Below are positions 9,036-17,600 of a DNA stretch of 64,000 bases, one piece after another. Under the pieces are notes generated by a model. It saw only the letters and a list, made by a program, of their open reading frames with translations, made no database searches and was not told the origin of the DNA. Position 1 is the stretch's first letter, and each line of letters opens with the position of its first letter. The DNA is taken from assembly GCA_010672925.1 (NCBI GenBank), contig JAAHFP010000006.1, positions 115,503-179,502 of the forward strand, in the 5' to 3' direction. The stretch comes from Symploca sp. SIO1C2 (GTDB lineage Bacteria; Cyanobacteriota; Cyanobacteriia; Cyanobacteriales; Coleofasciculaceae). The position numbers and the translations under genes are program-made.

Positions 9036-10320
9036 CAATCGAAGACATCAAGCAATCCATCAAAGATTGTGCTTTTTTTATAGAGAAAAGAGGCTCGGTA
9101 TAAGATAAAGTAAGATACATTTTCGAGCGAAAAGTTGTGCAGTGTAATATAAGATAGGGTTGAAAAGGATTCCGATTACAAGCAGTAATATGGTTTTCCA
9201 CAAGCTCCAAAGAACCATACTTTGATACCTGGTTAATCTGACCCATATTGGAAAGGCCATAAGAAAGGGGGAAAAATTGACCTTTTTTAAAACTATCGAT
9301 TCTAGATTGAGCAGCGAGTCTCAGGTAATAATATTGATAATTTCGTAAATATTGTTCAATTTTTTGCCTCGAATTCCTAGCTAGTTCCCAGAAAGAAGAA
9401 TTGTTTGATATTTGTTCAGTAATGAAGAATGAACTAGCCATAAAACCTAGATTCTGCTGATGAGCAAACTCAGATCGAAGAAATTTTCTTATATCCACTG
9501 CAATGGTAGCATTGAGGTAGAAATCCCCTGCGATCGCTAACTCGTTTTTACAGGCTAGAAGCATGGCAGCATTCAAGGCTCCTGTAACCGTTGTCCCTTC
9601 TTTTTTACAAAGTTTACACAATTGCTCTGTCTTTTCTTCGTTCAGAAAACGGTGGATCAGACGGCATTTAGTCTCTGATAAAGAATAGTCAACATTATGC
9701 TCAAATTGACATGGTTTTTTTAACAGTTGAGTTAAGAGAAACTTCAGTTGAAACAGAAAGATTCTTAAGGGTAAAGCAGTTATTGATTTAGGAAAAAGTG
9801 CTTCAATAGGAGGGCTTAAGGAAAGTTTTTCTACCTCCACCTGCTCCCCTGCTGCAATTCTGGCACAGTAATCTAGAAATTCTCTGCATAGTTCGATTAA
9901 GCTGACACCATCTGATATAGAATGATGAATAGTAAAGATTAAATCGAAGATATCACTACCGAACCCCGAAGGGATGTAAGCTACTTTAAGCAGAAGATCT
10001 CGTTGAGAATCAAATTTTTGACTAAATCCCTCTTCAATTACTTCCAGCCACTGTTTTTCTTGATTCCTCTCCACAATCCGCAGAGGAATTTCCGGAGCTT
10101 GTTCAGCTTCAAAATACATACCATCCTTGCTGTCAACTATGTGCATTTGCAGGAAGGGATGGCGCTGTTGAATCAGGGATAGTGATTGTTTGATAACGTG
10201 AATGTTGATTGCACCGCGCACGCGCATTAGGGCAGCAATTGAAGCAGTTCCCTCCAATTGGTTCTGGTATAACTCAAACTCTTCTTCCACTGGTGCTAAC
10301 TTGCGACCATAATTTTTCAT
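9010..10320 (-). CDS. condensation-domain-like acyltransferase (PapA/alcohol acetyltransferase type)
   Basis: 436 residues. The key motif HHxxxDG is present as IHHSISDGVSL (residues about 131-141), which is the active site of the chloramphenicol-acetyltransferase/condensation superfamily. The N-terminus, VEEEFELYQNQLEGTASIAALMRV.G.I, and a second-half motif region YGLSNMGQI fit stand-alone acyltransferases such as PapA5 and alcohol O-acetyltransferases rather than an NRPS module; there is no adenylation or carrier domain nearby. It probably transfers an acyl group from CoA or a carrier to an alcohol or amine acceptor; the substrate is unknown. It leads a leftward group with the small ORF at 8850-9035 and the hybrid kinase. 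The ATG at 10320 lies 24 bp after the stop of the preceding gene. Confidence 0.8.
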   Translation of the reverse strand: MKNYGRKLAPVEEEFELYQNQLEGTASIAALMRVRGAINIHVIKQSLSLIQQRHPFLQMHIVDSKDGMYFEAEQAPEIPLRIVERNQEKQWLEVIEEGFSQKFDSQRDLLLKVAYIPSGFGSDIFDLIFTIHHSISDGVSLIELCREFLDYCARIAAGEQVEVEKLSLSPPIEALFPKSITALPLRIFLFQLKFLLTQLLKKPCQFEHNVDYSLSETKCRLIHRFLNEEKTEQLCKLCKKEGTTVTGALNAAMLLACKNELAIAGDFYLNATIAVDIRKFLRSEFAHQQNLGFMASSFFITEQISNNSSFWELARNSRQKIEQYLRNYQYYYLRLAAQSRIDSFKKGQFFPLSYGLSNMGQINQVSKYGSLELVENHITACNRNPFQPYLILHCTTFRSKMYLTLSYTEPLFSIKKAQSLMDCLMSSIDEAMGNHY

Positions 10321-10344
10321 ATTTTTCAGAATAAATCCTAGTGA

Positions 10345-10914
10345 TTACAGTTTGATTGTACCTTCACCACAAGTCGGTTTATCATCAAGATAAGTTGGTT
10401 CGGCTGGTTTAGTAGCACCAATAGCGACTGCTTCACAGAGGATAGATATTGTGGTCAATTCATCAGCAGTAGCATTGGGGTCAACTTTGGTGGCAGGTAT
10501 GATAAAAACACCTCCAACATAACTCCTCGATGGCCTTCTAACTTTCTTATGAAAAGGGCCAAAGTACTTTCTTTTGTAGGTATACTGATCTGAACGAGCT
10601 ATACCATAATTAAAGGCAGCTTCTTCCGTTACACGGATTGAATAAGTGTAGTTTTGTGTTTCAGTTTTAATACCAAGACCTAAAGCTGGAATAGCATCGG
10701 AAAATTTATCCTGTTCTAAAAAATAGGCTTGCTGACCACGGTTCATCGCGCCAACATAATTTCTTCCTTCTGATTGTCCGTGACCATAACTACTAGTACG
10801 GAAGTATGATGGCACAAACAATAGGCCAAGTAGTCCCAGGACAATCAAACTTAGTAAGCATCCACAGCCAGAATCCCGGGAATTACTCATTGGTTCTTGG
10901 GTATTTCCAGTCAT
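10345..10914 (-). CDS. type IV pilin-like protein
   Basis: About 189 residues from the ATG at 10914; an in-frame TTG start lies further upstream at 10953. One hydrophobic helix (LLSLIVLGLLGLLFVPSYF) sits near the N-terminus. The next segment, EGRNYVGAMNRGQQAYFLEQDKFSDAIPALGLGI, matches the conserved region of cyanobacterial PilA-type pilins in which the N-terminal helix runs into RNYVGxMNRxQQAYFLE. The usual GFT(L/I)xE prepilin cleavage motif is not visible: the helix is preceded by SGCGC instead of a Gly-Phe-Thr site. It may be a non-pilin membrane-anchored relative. C-terminal Cys pair likely forms a disulfide. Confidence 0.72.
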   Translation of the reverse strand: MTGNTQEPMSNSRDSGCGCLLSLIVLGLLGLLFVPSYFRTSSYGHGQSEGRNYVGAMNRGQQAYFLEQDKFSDAIPALGLGIKTETQNYTYSIRVTEEAAFNYGIARSDQYTYKRKYFGPFHKKVRRPSRSYVGGVFIIPATKVDPNATADELTTISILCEAVAIGATKPAEPTYLDDKPTCGEGTIKL

Positions 10915-10950
10915 AATATTAAGTTCGGTTGAATATTTACACTTTGGTGG

Positions 10951-10990
10951 CAAGAAGGCAGAGGGCAGAGGGCAGAAGGCAGAAGGAAGA
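10951..10990. repeat. 7-bp tandem repeat (GGCAGAG/GGCAGAA)n
   Basis: About five heptamers just upstream of the pilin-like gene. Same class as 11621-11737, 30247-30283, 30985-31060 and the intragenic copies at 34709 and 58896. Confidence 0.85.
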
Positions 10991-11051
10991 AAAGTACAAG
11001 GTAGAAGGGAATTATAAGTGATTATCCGAACTTGATATTATCAATTATCAA

Positions 11052-11588
11052 TTATCCATTATCCATTGATAAAAGAGCTTTAGAAGCAGACTCGCCAACT
11101 TGCTTTAGCTGTCGTCTTAGTTGTAAATTCAACAATATTAAGACAATTACTTGCCCTAAAAGTGCCATCAAAACTGTGGTAGTTGTCCCATATTCTAGTC
11201 CAACCCAAGGAAAGGTGGAAAATAGCCAGAGGGTAGGGTTCTCGTCAGGAAAAATACCCAGTACTCCCAAAAGTGTCACCGGCAAGCAAGTAGTAGCAGC
11301 GACAGTACCCGCTGCCCAGATTACTCGTTTAGGAGTTCTCATCATTAGTATGAGTTGAACTAGACTGGCATAAATCAGTATCCAGCTGGCAAAGAAAGCT
11401 GCACCGAAAAGTATTTTGGTTTTGTCAAGGTTCTCAACAGATTGCAGTAAAATCCATAATAGCGTCGGAGTAGTTGCGAGGGAGATAGCTACAGCAATAA
11501 GTATATTACGAGGTTTGAGGCGACCCTTGATTTCCCGGAATAGTTGAGGATTCCAGTCGCCGAGTTTGTCTAATAAACTAGGTGTCAT
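11052..11588 (-). CDS. small multi-pass membrane protein, similar to the N-terminal part of a cyanobacterial ABC-2-like permease
   Basis: 178 residues from ATG at 11588. The first 35 residues, [20 protein letters not shown], match the start of a cyanobacterium-specific family of large ABC-2-like membrane proteins. After that come four hydrophobic segments (about 33-52, 62-84, 94-114 and 140-160). The family members I have in mind are longer, several hundred residues, so this is a short version or a separate paralogue; the reading frame ends cleanly with a basic tail, so it is not obviously broken. No ATPase gene is adjacent. Confidence 0.65.
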   Translation of the reverse strand: MTPSLLDKLGDWNPQLFREIKGRLKPRNILIAVAISLATTPTLLWILLQSVENLDKTKILFGAAFFASWILIYASLVQLILMMRTPKRVIWAAGTVAATTCLPVTLLGVLGIFPDENPTLWLFSTFPWVGLEYGTTTTVLMALLGQVIVLILLNLQLRRQLKQVGESASKALLSMDNG

Positions 11589-11620
11589 GCTCAAGTTTTG
11601 GTTGTTGGTTGCTTGTGTGA

Positions 11621-11737
11621 GAAGGCAGAAGGCAGGAGGCAGAAGGCAGAAGGCAGGAGGCAGGAGGCAGGAGGCAGAAGGCAGAAGGCAGGAGGCAGAA
11701 GGCAGAAGGCAGAAGGCAGGAGGCAGGAGGGAAGAAA
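11621..11737. repeat. long 7-bp tandem repeat array (GGCAGAA/GGCAGGA)n
   Basis: About sixteen head-to-tail heptamers alternating GGCAGAA and GGCAGGA. It lies just upstream of the small membrane-protein gene. The region 11738-12071 that follows holds no other gene or structure I can support. Confidence 0.92.
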
Positions 11738-12071
11738 GGTTTTACAGTAGGTTGGTTATTTTAGCCGTGCTGCACTAGGGAATTCAGTTGCCTAAATTCC
11801 TTCAACTTGAATACGAGTAGCTTTGCTGATGCTAGAGGTAATCGCATCTTTTCTCCACGATAGCGAAATCTCAAACCCTTGATTATTGACGCAGCTGAAA
11901 CCCCTGTGTCTTCAGGTTAGGGATGTTGATGAAGCCTCTAGTAACAGTAGGTTTTTAGATTAGTTGCATTTACGATTATTTGTTGGTAGTATTTTTTCAT
12001 AATGGGAAAAGTGTGCGCTTATATATAAAGATTGCTTTCGATAACTCATATTCAATCTCCACTAAGTACCG

Positions 12072-12335
12072 ATGCCTCAGACAATTCTTAATCATATACT
12101 TGAGCAACTTCAGTCCTTGGAACTATCAGAACTACAACAGCTAGACCAAGCAGTTCAAGATTACCTAACTCATCAGGAACAGGCAGCGAAAACAGCTGCA
12201 TTCCATCAATCACTAATCACTTCTGGATTAGTAAGAAAAATCAAAAAAAATTCTGGTAAGCAATCAATCAGGCGGCAACTGCTTGAGATACCGGGTGAGC
12301 CTCTTTCCCGAACAGTTGTTGAGGAACGTCGCTAG
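12072..12335 (+). CDS. VapB-like antitoxin of a broken PIN-toxin pair
   Basis: 87 residues. An N-terminal helical region (LEQLQSLELSELQQLDQAVQDYL) is followed by a basic stretch and the ending RRQLLEIPGEPLSRTVVEERR. This matches small cyanobacterial antitoxins that precede PIN-domain toxins. Its TAG stop is followed immediately by the ATG of a PIN-like reading frame (12336), the usual vapBC arrangement. The toxin is truncated, so this antitoxin is probably an orphan. Confidence 0.72.
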   Translation: MPQTILNHILEQLQSLELSELQQLDQAVQDYLTHQEQAAKTAAFHQSLITSGLVRKIKKNSGKQSIRRQLLEIPGEPLSRTVVEERR

Positions 12336-12440
12336 ATGAGAGTCTATTTTCTAGATAGCAGTGCTTTAGTAAAGCGATACATTAGTGAGATTGGCTCAAA
12401 ATGGGTATTAGGTAAGCTTAAAATAGTACTGCATAATTGA
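12336..12440 (+). pseudogene. truncated PIN-domain (VapC-like) toxin
   Basis: 34 codons: MRVYFLDSSALVKRYISEIG is the start of a PIN domain, with the first catalytic Asp in LDSSALVKRY. After GSKWV the similarity stops, at the sequence AGCTTAAAATAGTACTGCAT, a 20-base stretch also found (one change) at 18081-18100. A normal PIN protein has about 130 residues and three more acidic positions, so this fragment cannot be an active ribonuclease. Confidence 0.7.
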
Positions 12441-12478
12441 AATGACGCGATCGCACAGGTAAAAATTGGGCTAATCTA

Positions 12479-13714
12479 ATGATGACAAATAACAATAATC
12501 AAGAGAGTATTCAAATCAGTGGCCATTTAGGGCCGATAAAAGCCCTAGATGTTCCTCTTACCTTAGAAATATCTCCTCTCACAGTTTTTATTGGGCCACA
12601 AGGAACCGGTAAGTCTTTAGTAAGTCAGTTGTTATATTTCTTTCGTGATGCCCAATACTTGATTTCTACTCATTCCAAACAAGAAGAACCTGAAGGCAGT
12701 GTGAGAAAAGTAGTTGAAGGTATTCGCTCTGGAGAAAATAGTAAAAGGTCATTTTCCTCTTTTGTCATGGGGGATAAGGTAGACATTAGCTACACCAACG
12801 AAGACAATCATCAAGGAAAAGATGACTGGACAATCACCTGCTATGAGTCAAACCGAACAATTAGACCCAAAAGCAAATTTAACCAAGAAATCCAATCATG
12901 GTTGATGAAAATAGTAGATAATCCCTCCCTATCAGGAGATGTTCAATCCAATGCCTTATTTGTTCCAGCAGAGCGTTCTTTTTTTTCACGTCTCATCAAT
13001 TCTGACCCCCAATCTCTAGGAGGTTCTGAATTACCTATTACCATGCGTGAGTTTACCAGGTTTCTCTTCAAATCAGCAGATACTCACCAAAAATGGCAAG
13101 AAGATTTTCAAGAGCAGCCGTTAGAGGTAAAGGAAATTGATAGACTGATTACTCATGAATTACGTGGACATGCAGTTTTTTCGAGAAAAGGGCTCTATGC
13201 TCGTAGATGGCAATGGATGCCGGAGGAGAGCAATCGCCCCATTGAAATAGAAATGGCATCTTCAGGACAAATGGAAACTTGGCCCATGGTCTCTATTGCT
13301 CAAGCAATGTTTGGCTGGAAAACATCCCAAAGACCCCTATTTATACATATTGAAGAGCCAGAAACCCATCTCCATCCTTCTGCTCAGGTTGCAATTACAA
13401 AGCTATTAACTTACTTATGTAATAAAGGATTTAGACTTGTCATTACCACTCACTCAATGTTGGTCTTATATGTTCTGAATAATTTAGTTTTAGCAGCTCA
13501 AAATTTGCCTGAAGAAAATTTTGATAATCTTCCCGATGCTTCCCTCCGACTCGCACCTAATCAGTTATCGGCCTATTTATTTTCCGATGGCACTGCTATT
13601 TCCATCCGAGATCGAGAATCTGGGCAACTGGATGAAAGTAAGCTTTCAAGTGTACTGGGTAATCTTGAGACCCAGTATAACCAAATCCAAGCTTATGATA
13701 TTTTGTGGAGATAG
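12479..13714 (+). CDS. ABC-type/AAA_15-like ATPase of a two-gene conflict-type cassette
   Basis: 411 residues. Walker A is GPQGTGKS (39-46). A serine-glycine signature resembling an ABC C-loop appears as MASSGQMETWP. Walker B with adjacent catalytic Glu is LFIHIEEPETHLHP and the H-loop is VITTHS. These features place it with OLD-like/AAA_15/AAA_21 ATPases found in many anti-phage systems (for example Septu PtuA, PARIS AriA, OLD/Gabija). There is no C-terminal TOPRIM domain: after the H-loop only about 80 residues follow. The stop is 6 bp before the next gene, with a GGAG ribosome site inside the end of this gene, so both are one operon. A decayed copy of its last third is at 20519-20765. The precise role (sensor/motor for the downstream effector) is inference. 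Confidence 0.82.
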   Translation: MMTNNNNQESIQISGHLGPIKALDVPLTLEISPLTVFIGPQGTGKSLVSQLLYFFRDAQYLISTHSKQEEPEGSVRKVVEGIRSGENSKRSFSSFVMGDKVDISYTNEDNHQGKDDWTITCYESNRTIRPKSKFNQEIQSWLMKIVDNPSLSGDVQSNALFVPAERSFFSRLINSDPQSLGGSELPITMREFTRFLFKSADTHQKWQEDFQEQPLEVKEIDRLITHELRGHAVFSRKGLYARRWQWMPEESNRPIEIEMASSGQMETWPMVSIAQAMFGWKTSQRPLFIHIEEPETHLHPSAQVAITKLLTYLCNKGFRLVITTHSMLVLYVLNNLVLAAQNLPEENFDNLPDASLRLAPNQLSAYLFSDGTAISIRDRESGQLDESKLSSVLGNLETQYNQIQAYDILWR

Positions 13715-13720
13715 AGTGTA

Positions 13721-14362
13721 ATGCCCTTGGATTGTACTGGTGAAAGCTTACCTGATATTCCCAAAATAGAACTTCAAGAATATCCAAGCTCTTTTGATGA
13801 CTTTTGCTTAATTCTGAATACAAATAATGAGGTTATATTTTATGAGTCTATTTCTGGTACTAATTATCAATATTGGGTAATTTTAGAAGCTGATGATTAT
13901 CCACTTGCCGCATGTGAGTTAGAAAAATATGCAGATTATGCAACCCAACATAACCAGTGGTCAGGGAGGAGAGCCGATTACTTAATCATTGGCTCTTATC
14001 AGGGTGATTGTTACCTTATTGTTGTTGAGTTGCGTCACGTCTTGGTAAAAGAAAAGCAAGAAGATGAAAAGTTTGAGCAGTTACTCAAATCTATCAAACA
14101 GATTATAGACAATCTAGAAGTAATTAACAACTCTAAGTCATTAGAAGCAGTCTATACTAATCCAAGTTACTACAGAATAATTGGACTGATTATTGCTCCA
14201 GGTAATACAAGGCTCTTTCGTCGTGGAGAGCTTAATCGTGTAGTTTCGATTAACTCCCACAAGGTATTAATCAGAACCTTGCCTAAGGATGCTTTGTCTG
14301 ATTGCAAAATTACTTGGACAGATTTGCTCCAAAGAATAGGGGTGTCTCCTAAACAGTTGTAG
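13721..14362 (+). CDS. putative PD-(D/E)XK-like effector partner of the ATPase
   Basis: 213 residues, not a family I can name. Seen: an N-terminal half with strands (VIFYESISG, YWVILEAD), an acidic helix (CELEKYADYA), then RRADYLII (Asp86), a strand with VVELR (Glu103, Arg105) and a helix carrying Gln (EQLLKSIKQI). That order, D then E-x-K/R then a Gln-containing helix, is what a PD-(D/E)XK nuclease core looks like, with Lys replaced by Arg. The assignment is inference and needs structure prediction. It is co-transcribed with the upstream ATPase. The final codon and TAG stop fall inside the dispersed repeat that starts at 14359, so the original C-terminus may have been altered by repeat insertion. 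Confidence 0.6.
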   Translation: MPLDCTGESLPDIPKIELQEYPSSFDDFCLILNTNNEVIFYESISGTNYQYWVILEADDYPLAACELEKYADYATQHNQWSGRRADYLIIGSYQGDCYLIVVELRHVLVKEKQEDEKFEQLLKSIKQIIDNLEVINNSKSLEAVYTNPSYYRIIGLIIAPGNTRLFRRGELNRVVSINSHKVLIRTLPKDALSDCKITWTDLLQRIGVSPKQL

Positions 14363-14388
14363 GTTGGGTTGAGGAACGAAACCCAACA
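14359..14388 (+). repeat. dispersed repeat TGTAGGTTGGGTTGAGGAAC, copy overlapping a stop codon
   Basis: A short inverted repeat (GGGTT...AACCC) repeated at 20471-20502 and, expanded, at 21154-21254. Here its TAG is the stop codon of the preceding gene. Confidence 0.85.
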
Positions 14389-14430
14389 CTGAGTTTACCG
14401 CATTAGGTTAATGCTTGTTGTCGCGATCGC

Positions 14431-14486
14431 GCTAATCTTGAGGTGTTAGTTTTAGTGTGAACCACAAAGACACAAAGTTCACAAAG
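14431..14486 (+). repeat. dispersed repeat with core GAACCACAAAGACACAAA, copy 2
   Basis: Matches 4247-4300. Unrelated to flanking genes. Confidence 0.8.
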
Positions 14487-14609
14487 AGAATCAGTCTAAT
14501 ATGTCCAAATCCTGTGGAAATTCGCTTCTAGACTGTGGCGTATTTGGTAATTCTCCATATTCATTACACCTAACCTAGAATAGGAACAAATTGCCACAAA
14601 CCTGATGTA

Positions 14610-14665
14610 GGGGCGGGTTCACCGGAAATGAAGACAACCAACAATAATTGCTCTAAACCCGCCCC
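14610..14665. repeat. inverted repeat GGGGCGGGTT...AACCCGCCCC
   Basis: Two 10-base arms 36 bases apart, located just beyond the stop of the leftward TPR gene. No U-run follows on either strand, so it is more likely a dispersed repeat than a terminator. Confidence 0.65.
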
Positions 14666-14689
14666 ATCGGTATCCTATCTTTAAGCTTG

Positions 14690-17600
14690 CTATAGTATCT
14701 TCAGTAGCTCTAATATTTGTTGCAGTCCAGCAGTATTTCCTCGCTCAGTATAGAGTTTTGCGGCTTTCTTGAAATCCTGAATAGTTTTTTGCTGGTCTCC
14801 CAAATTTAAATAGGCAATCCCACGAATAATGTAGGCTTCAGCAAACTCAGGATTAATTTTGAGGGCTTGAGTGTAATCAGCGATCGCTTGGTTTAATTCT
14901 CCTTTGTCATAGTATGCATTCCCACGATTGTAGTAGGCAGCAGCAGACTCAGGATTAATTTTGAGGGCTTGAGTGTAATCAGCGATCGCTTGATCTAGTT
15001 CTCTGTTATTATAGTAGGCAACCCCACGATTGTTGTAGATTTCAACATACTCAGAATTAATGTTAAGGGCTTGAGTGTAATCAGCGATCGCTTTGTCTGT
15101 TTCCCCTTTTAGGTGGTAAGCACTCCCACGGTTGTAGTAGACTTCAGCATCTTCAGGATTAATTTTAAGGACTCGGTTGAAATCAGCAATCGCTTGGTCG
15201 AACTCTCCTTTCTTACCGTAAGCAATCCCACGGTATTTGTAGGTTTCAGTATCCTCAGAATTAATGCCGATTGCTTGAGTGTAATCAGCGATTGCTTTGT
15301 CTACTTCTCCTTTGTCAGAGTAGACAATCCCACGGTTTTTGTAGACAACTTCAGCCAACTCAGGGTTAATGTCGATTGCTTGAGTGAAATCAGCGATTGC
15401 TTTGTCTACTTCTCCTTTGTCAGAGTAAGCACTCCCACGGATGGTGTAGACAGCAGCATCCTCAGGATTAATTTTAAGGGCTCGGTTGAAATCAGTGATA
15501 GCCTGGTCTAATTCTCCTTTTCTGACGTAAGCACTCCCACGGGTGGCATAGGCAGCAGCATACTTATGATTAATGTTAAGAGCTTGAGTACAATCAGCTA
15601 TCACTTGGTCTAATTCTCCTTTTTTAGAGTAGACAATCCCAAGATTGTAGTAGGCAGAAGCAGACTCAGGATTAATCTTAAGGGCTCGGTTGAAATCAGC
15701 GATCGCTTGGTCTAGTTCTCCTTTTCTAGAGTAGGCAATCCCAAGGTTGATGTACGTATCAGCATCTTCAAGGTTAATTTTGAGGGCTTGAGTGAAATCA
15801 GCGATTGCTTTATCTGCTTCTCCTTGTTTAGAGTAGGCAAGCCCACGGTTGTTGTAAGCATCATCATACTCAGGATTAATTTTGAGAGCTTGAGTGAAAT
15901 CAGCGATTGCTTGGTCTAGTTCTCCTTTTGTGAAGTAGGCAGTCCCACGACTGTGGTAGGCAGCGGCGTCTTCAGGATTAATGTTAAGGGCTTGATTGAA
16001 ATCAGCAATAGCTTTGTCTAGTTTTCTTGTGTTGGAGTAGGCATTCTCATCGGTAGATATAATAAGTATCTGCTCATCAAGTGCTTTTTTGTAGTAAGTT
16101 GTATACTTCACTCCTTGAAGATAGTAGGCAACTCCGCGATACAAGTACAGTGCGTCTATTGCAGTATCTTTTACAATCCCTTGCCCAGTATCGGGTACAA
16201 ATTCTAGCGCCTTAGTAAATCTTGCAATTGCACCGTCATAATCCTCTGCCTCATATCTGACTAAGCCAATAGTAAACAGCGTCAGGTAGCTCATTTCCTG
16301 AGAAAGTTGAGCTTGAATCTCAAAACTTTCCAACTTGGCAATCGGCTGAATTAATGGTTTTGTCTGAACAGAGGACAAGTAACGCAGTTTTTCCAAGACT
16401 TCAAACTTAACAGTTACTTTGACATTGCTTTTAGACTCCTCATACCAACCCCACAGCACAATATCTGCGTGATGCTTTTTTCCCTTAGCACGAGCAACCT
16501 TACTACCTTCTTGGGCAGTGATTTCCTCCTTTAGCGCCTGAACCTTCACATCGTCGTATTTTGTTAGGGCATCTCCAAGTTGGCGGATAATCTCCTCTTC
16601 CACTCCCCGTTTTTCCGGTTGCAGGTTCTTAAAATTGGCAACTAAGACAACAACCTGATTTTTCCATAGATTCTGTTGATAATACCAGTCTCCAGCAGTC
16701 ACGAAGAGCAAAAATACGATTATAAACCAGCCAACGAAAGCTAAGCGTCTCGTCTTCTGGCTGTAGCGCTTAACCAACGAAACCCTATCCTCACTTCCAT
16801 CAGTTTTGCTTTGTTTGAAAAAGACATACAGGCAGATAAAGAGCAAGCCGACAAAACCAACCGCCAACAGGCTCACTGTTAGCGGTTCCAATTCTCCCCG
16901 TATTAATTTGAACTCTCCGACAGCAGTAATGACACAGCTAGCGACAAGAGGTAGCCAACCTACCGACTTAGTAACCCTAGGGACAATAGATTTTAGCGGA
17001 GAGGTTGTATCAAGCTCAGATAAACGGCTATTATTTCCTTCTGCCTTATTGCCACCAAACTGTACATCTTCTACCGAACTTGATTTTATCTCTAGTTTTG
17101 CTAGTATCTCAAAAGCAAAAGCACTGGCATGTTGAGCAGCTTTTGCCTGTCGGATCTCTTCCGGTTCTACCGAATTATCATTTTTCCCCTCAATTAAATC
17201 GGAAATACCGCGAATAACCACTGCTTGAGCATTATCATAGGCAAAGGCTGCACTCAAGAAACCGAATCCTTCCATCTCAACAGCGATCGCTTGGTTATAA
17301 CTTCCCCTCAGTAATTGGAAAATAGCTGATTCTCTGGAAGCAACCACCTTTTCCCCAGCAACAATAGTACCTAAAAACACCCTAGGTTTTTTAACCGGTG
17401 TACTGTCTAGCCGTTTTAACCACTCCCCTTTTCTTGCCTCAAATTTAGCTCTCTCCAGCAGCCGATAAGCAGACTTTCCAGCTTTAGGGCGAGTCCAAAA
17501 CTGCTCTCCTACCTTTCCTGACTCATAACCGTAAACATCTGTGGCTACTACCACATCTCCAATGGCAACATCTTTGATACCTCCAGCAATTCCGACAAAC

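Noticed and set aside
9010-10320. Part of a nonribosomal peptide synthetase cluster
   Set aside because: Only a single stand-alone HHxxxDG protein; no adenylation, carrier or thioesterase domains nearby.
11621-11737. Regular repeats that might suggest a CRISPR array
   Set aside because: Units are contiguous 7-mers with no spacers; the same is true of all other repeat runs in the window.
12479-14362. Assignment of the ATPase pair as PARIS, Septu or Gabija
   Set aside because: No TOPRIM, HNH or helicase domain visible in either protein, so naming a known system is not supported.
15113-15511. Open frame of 132 codons on the + strand inside the TPR gene
   Set aside because: It is the antisense shadow of the repeated TPR codons and mirrors their period.
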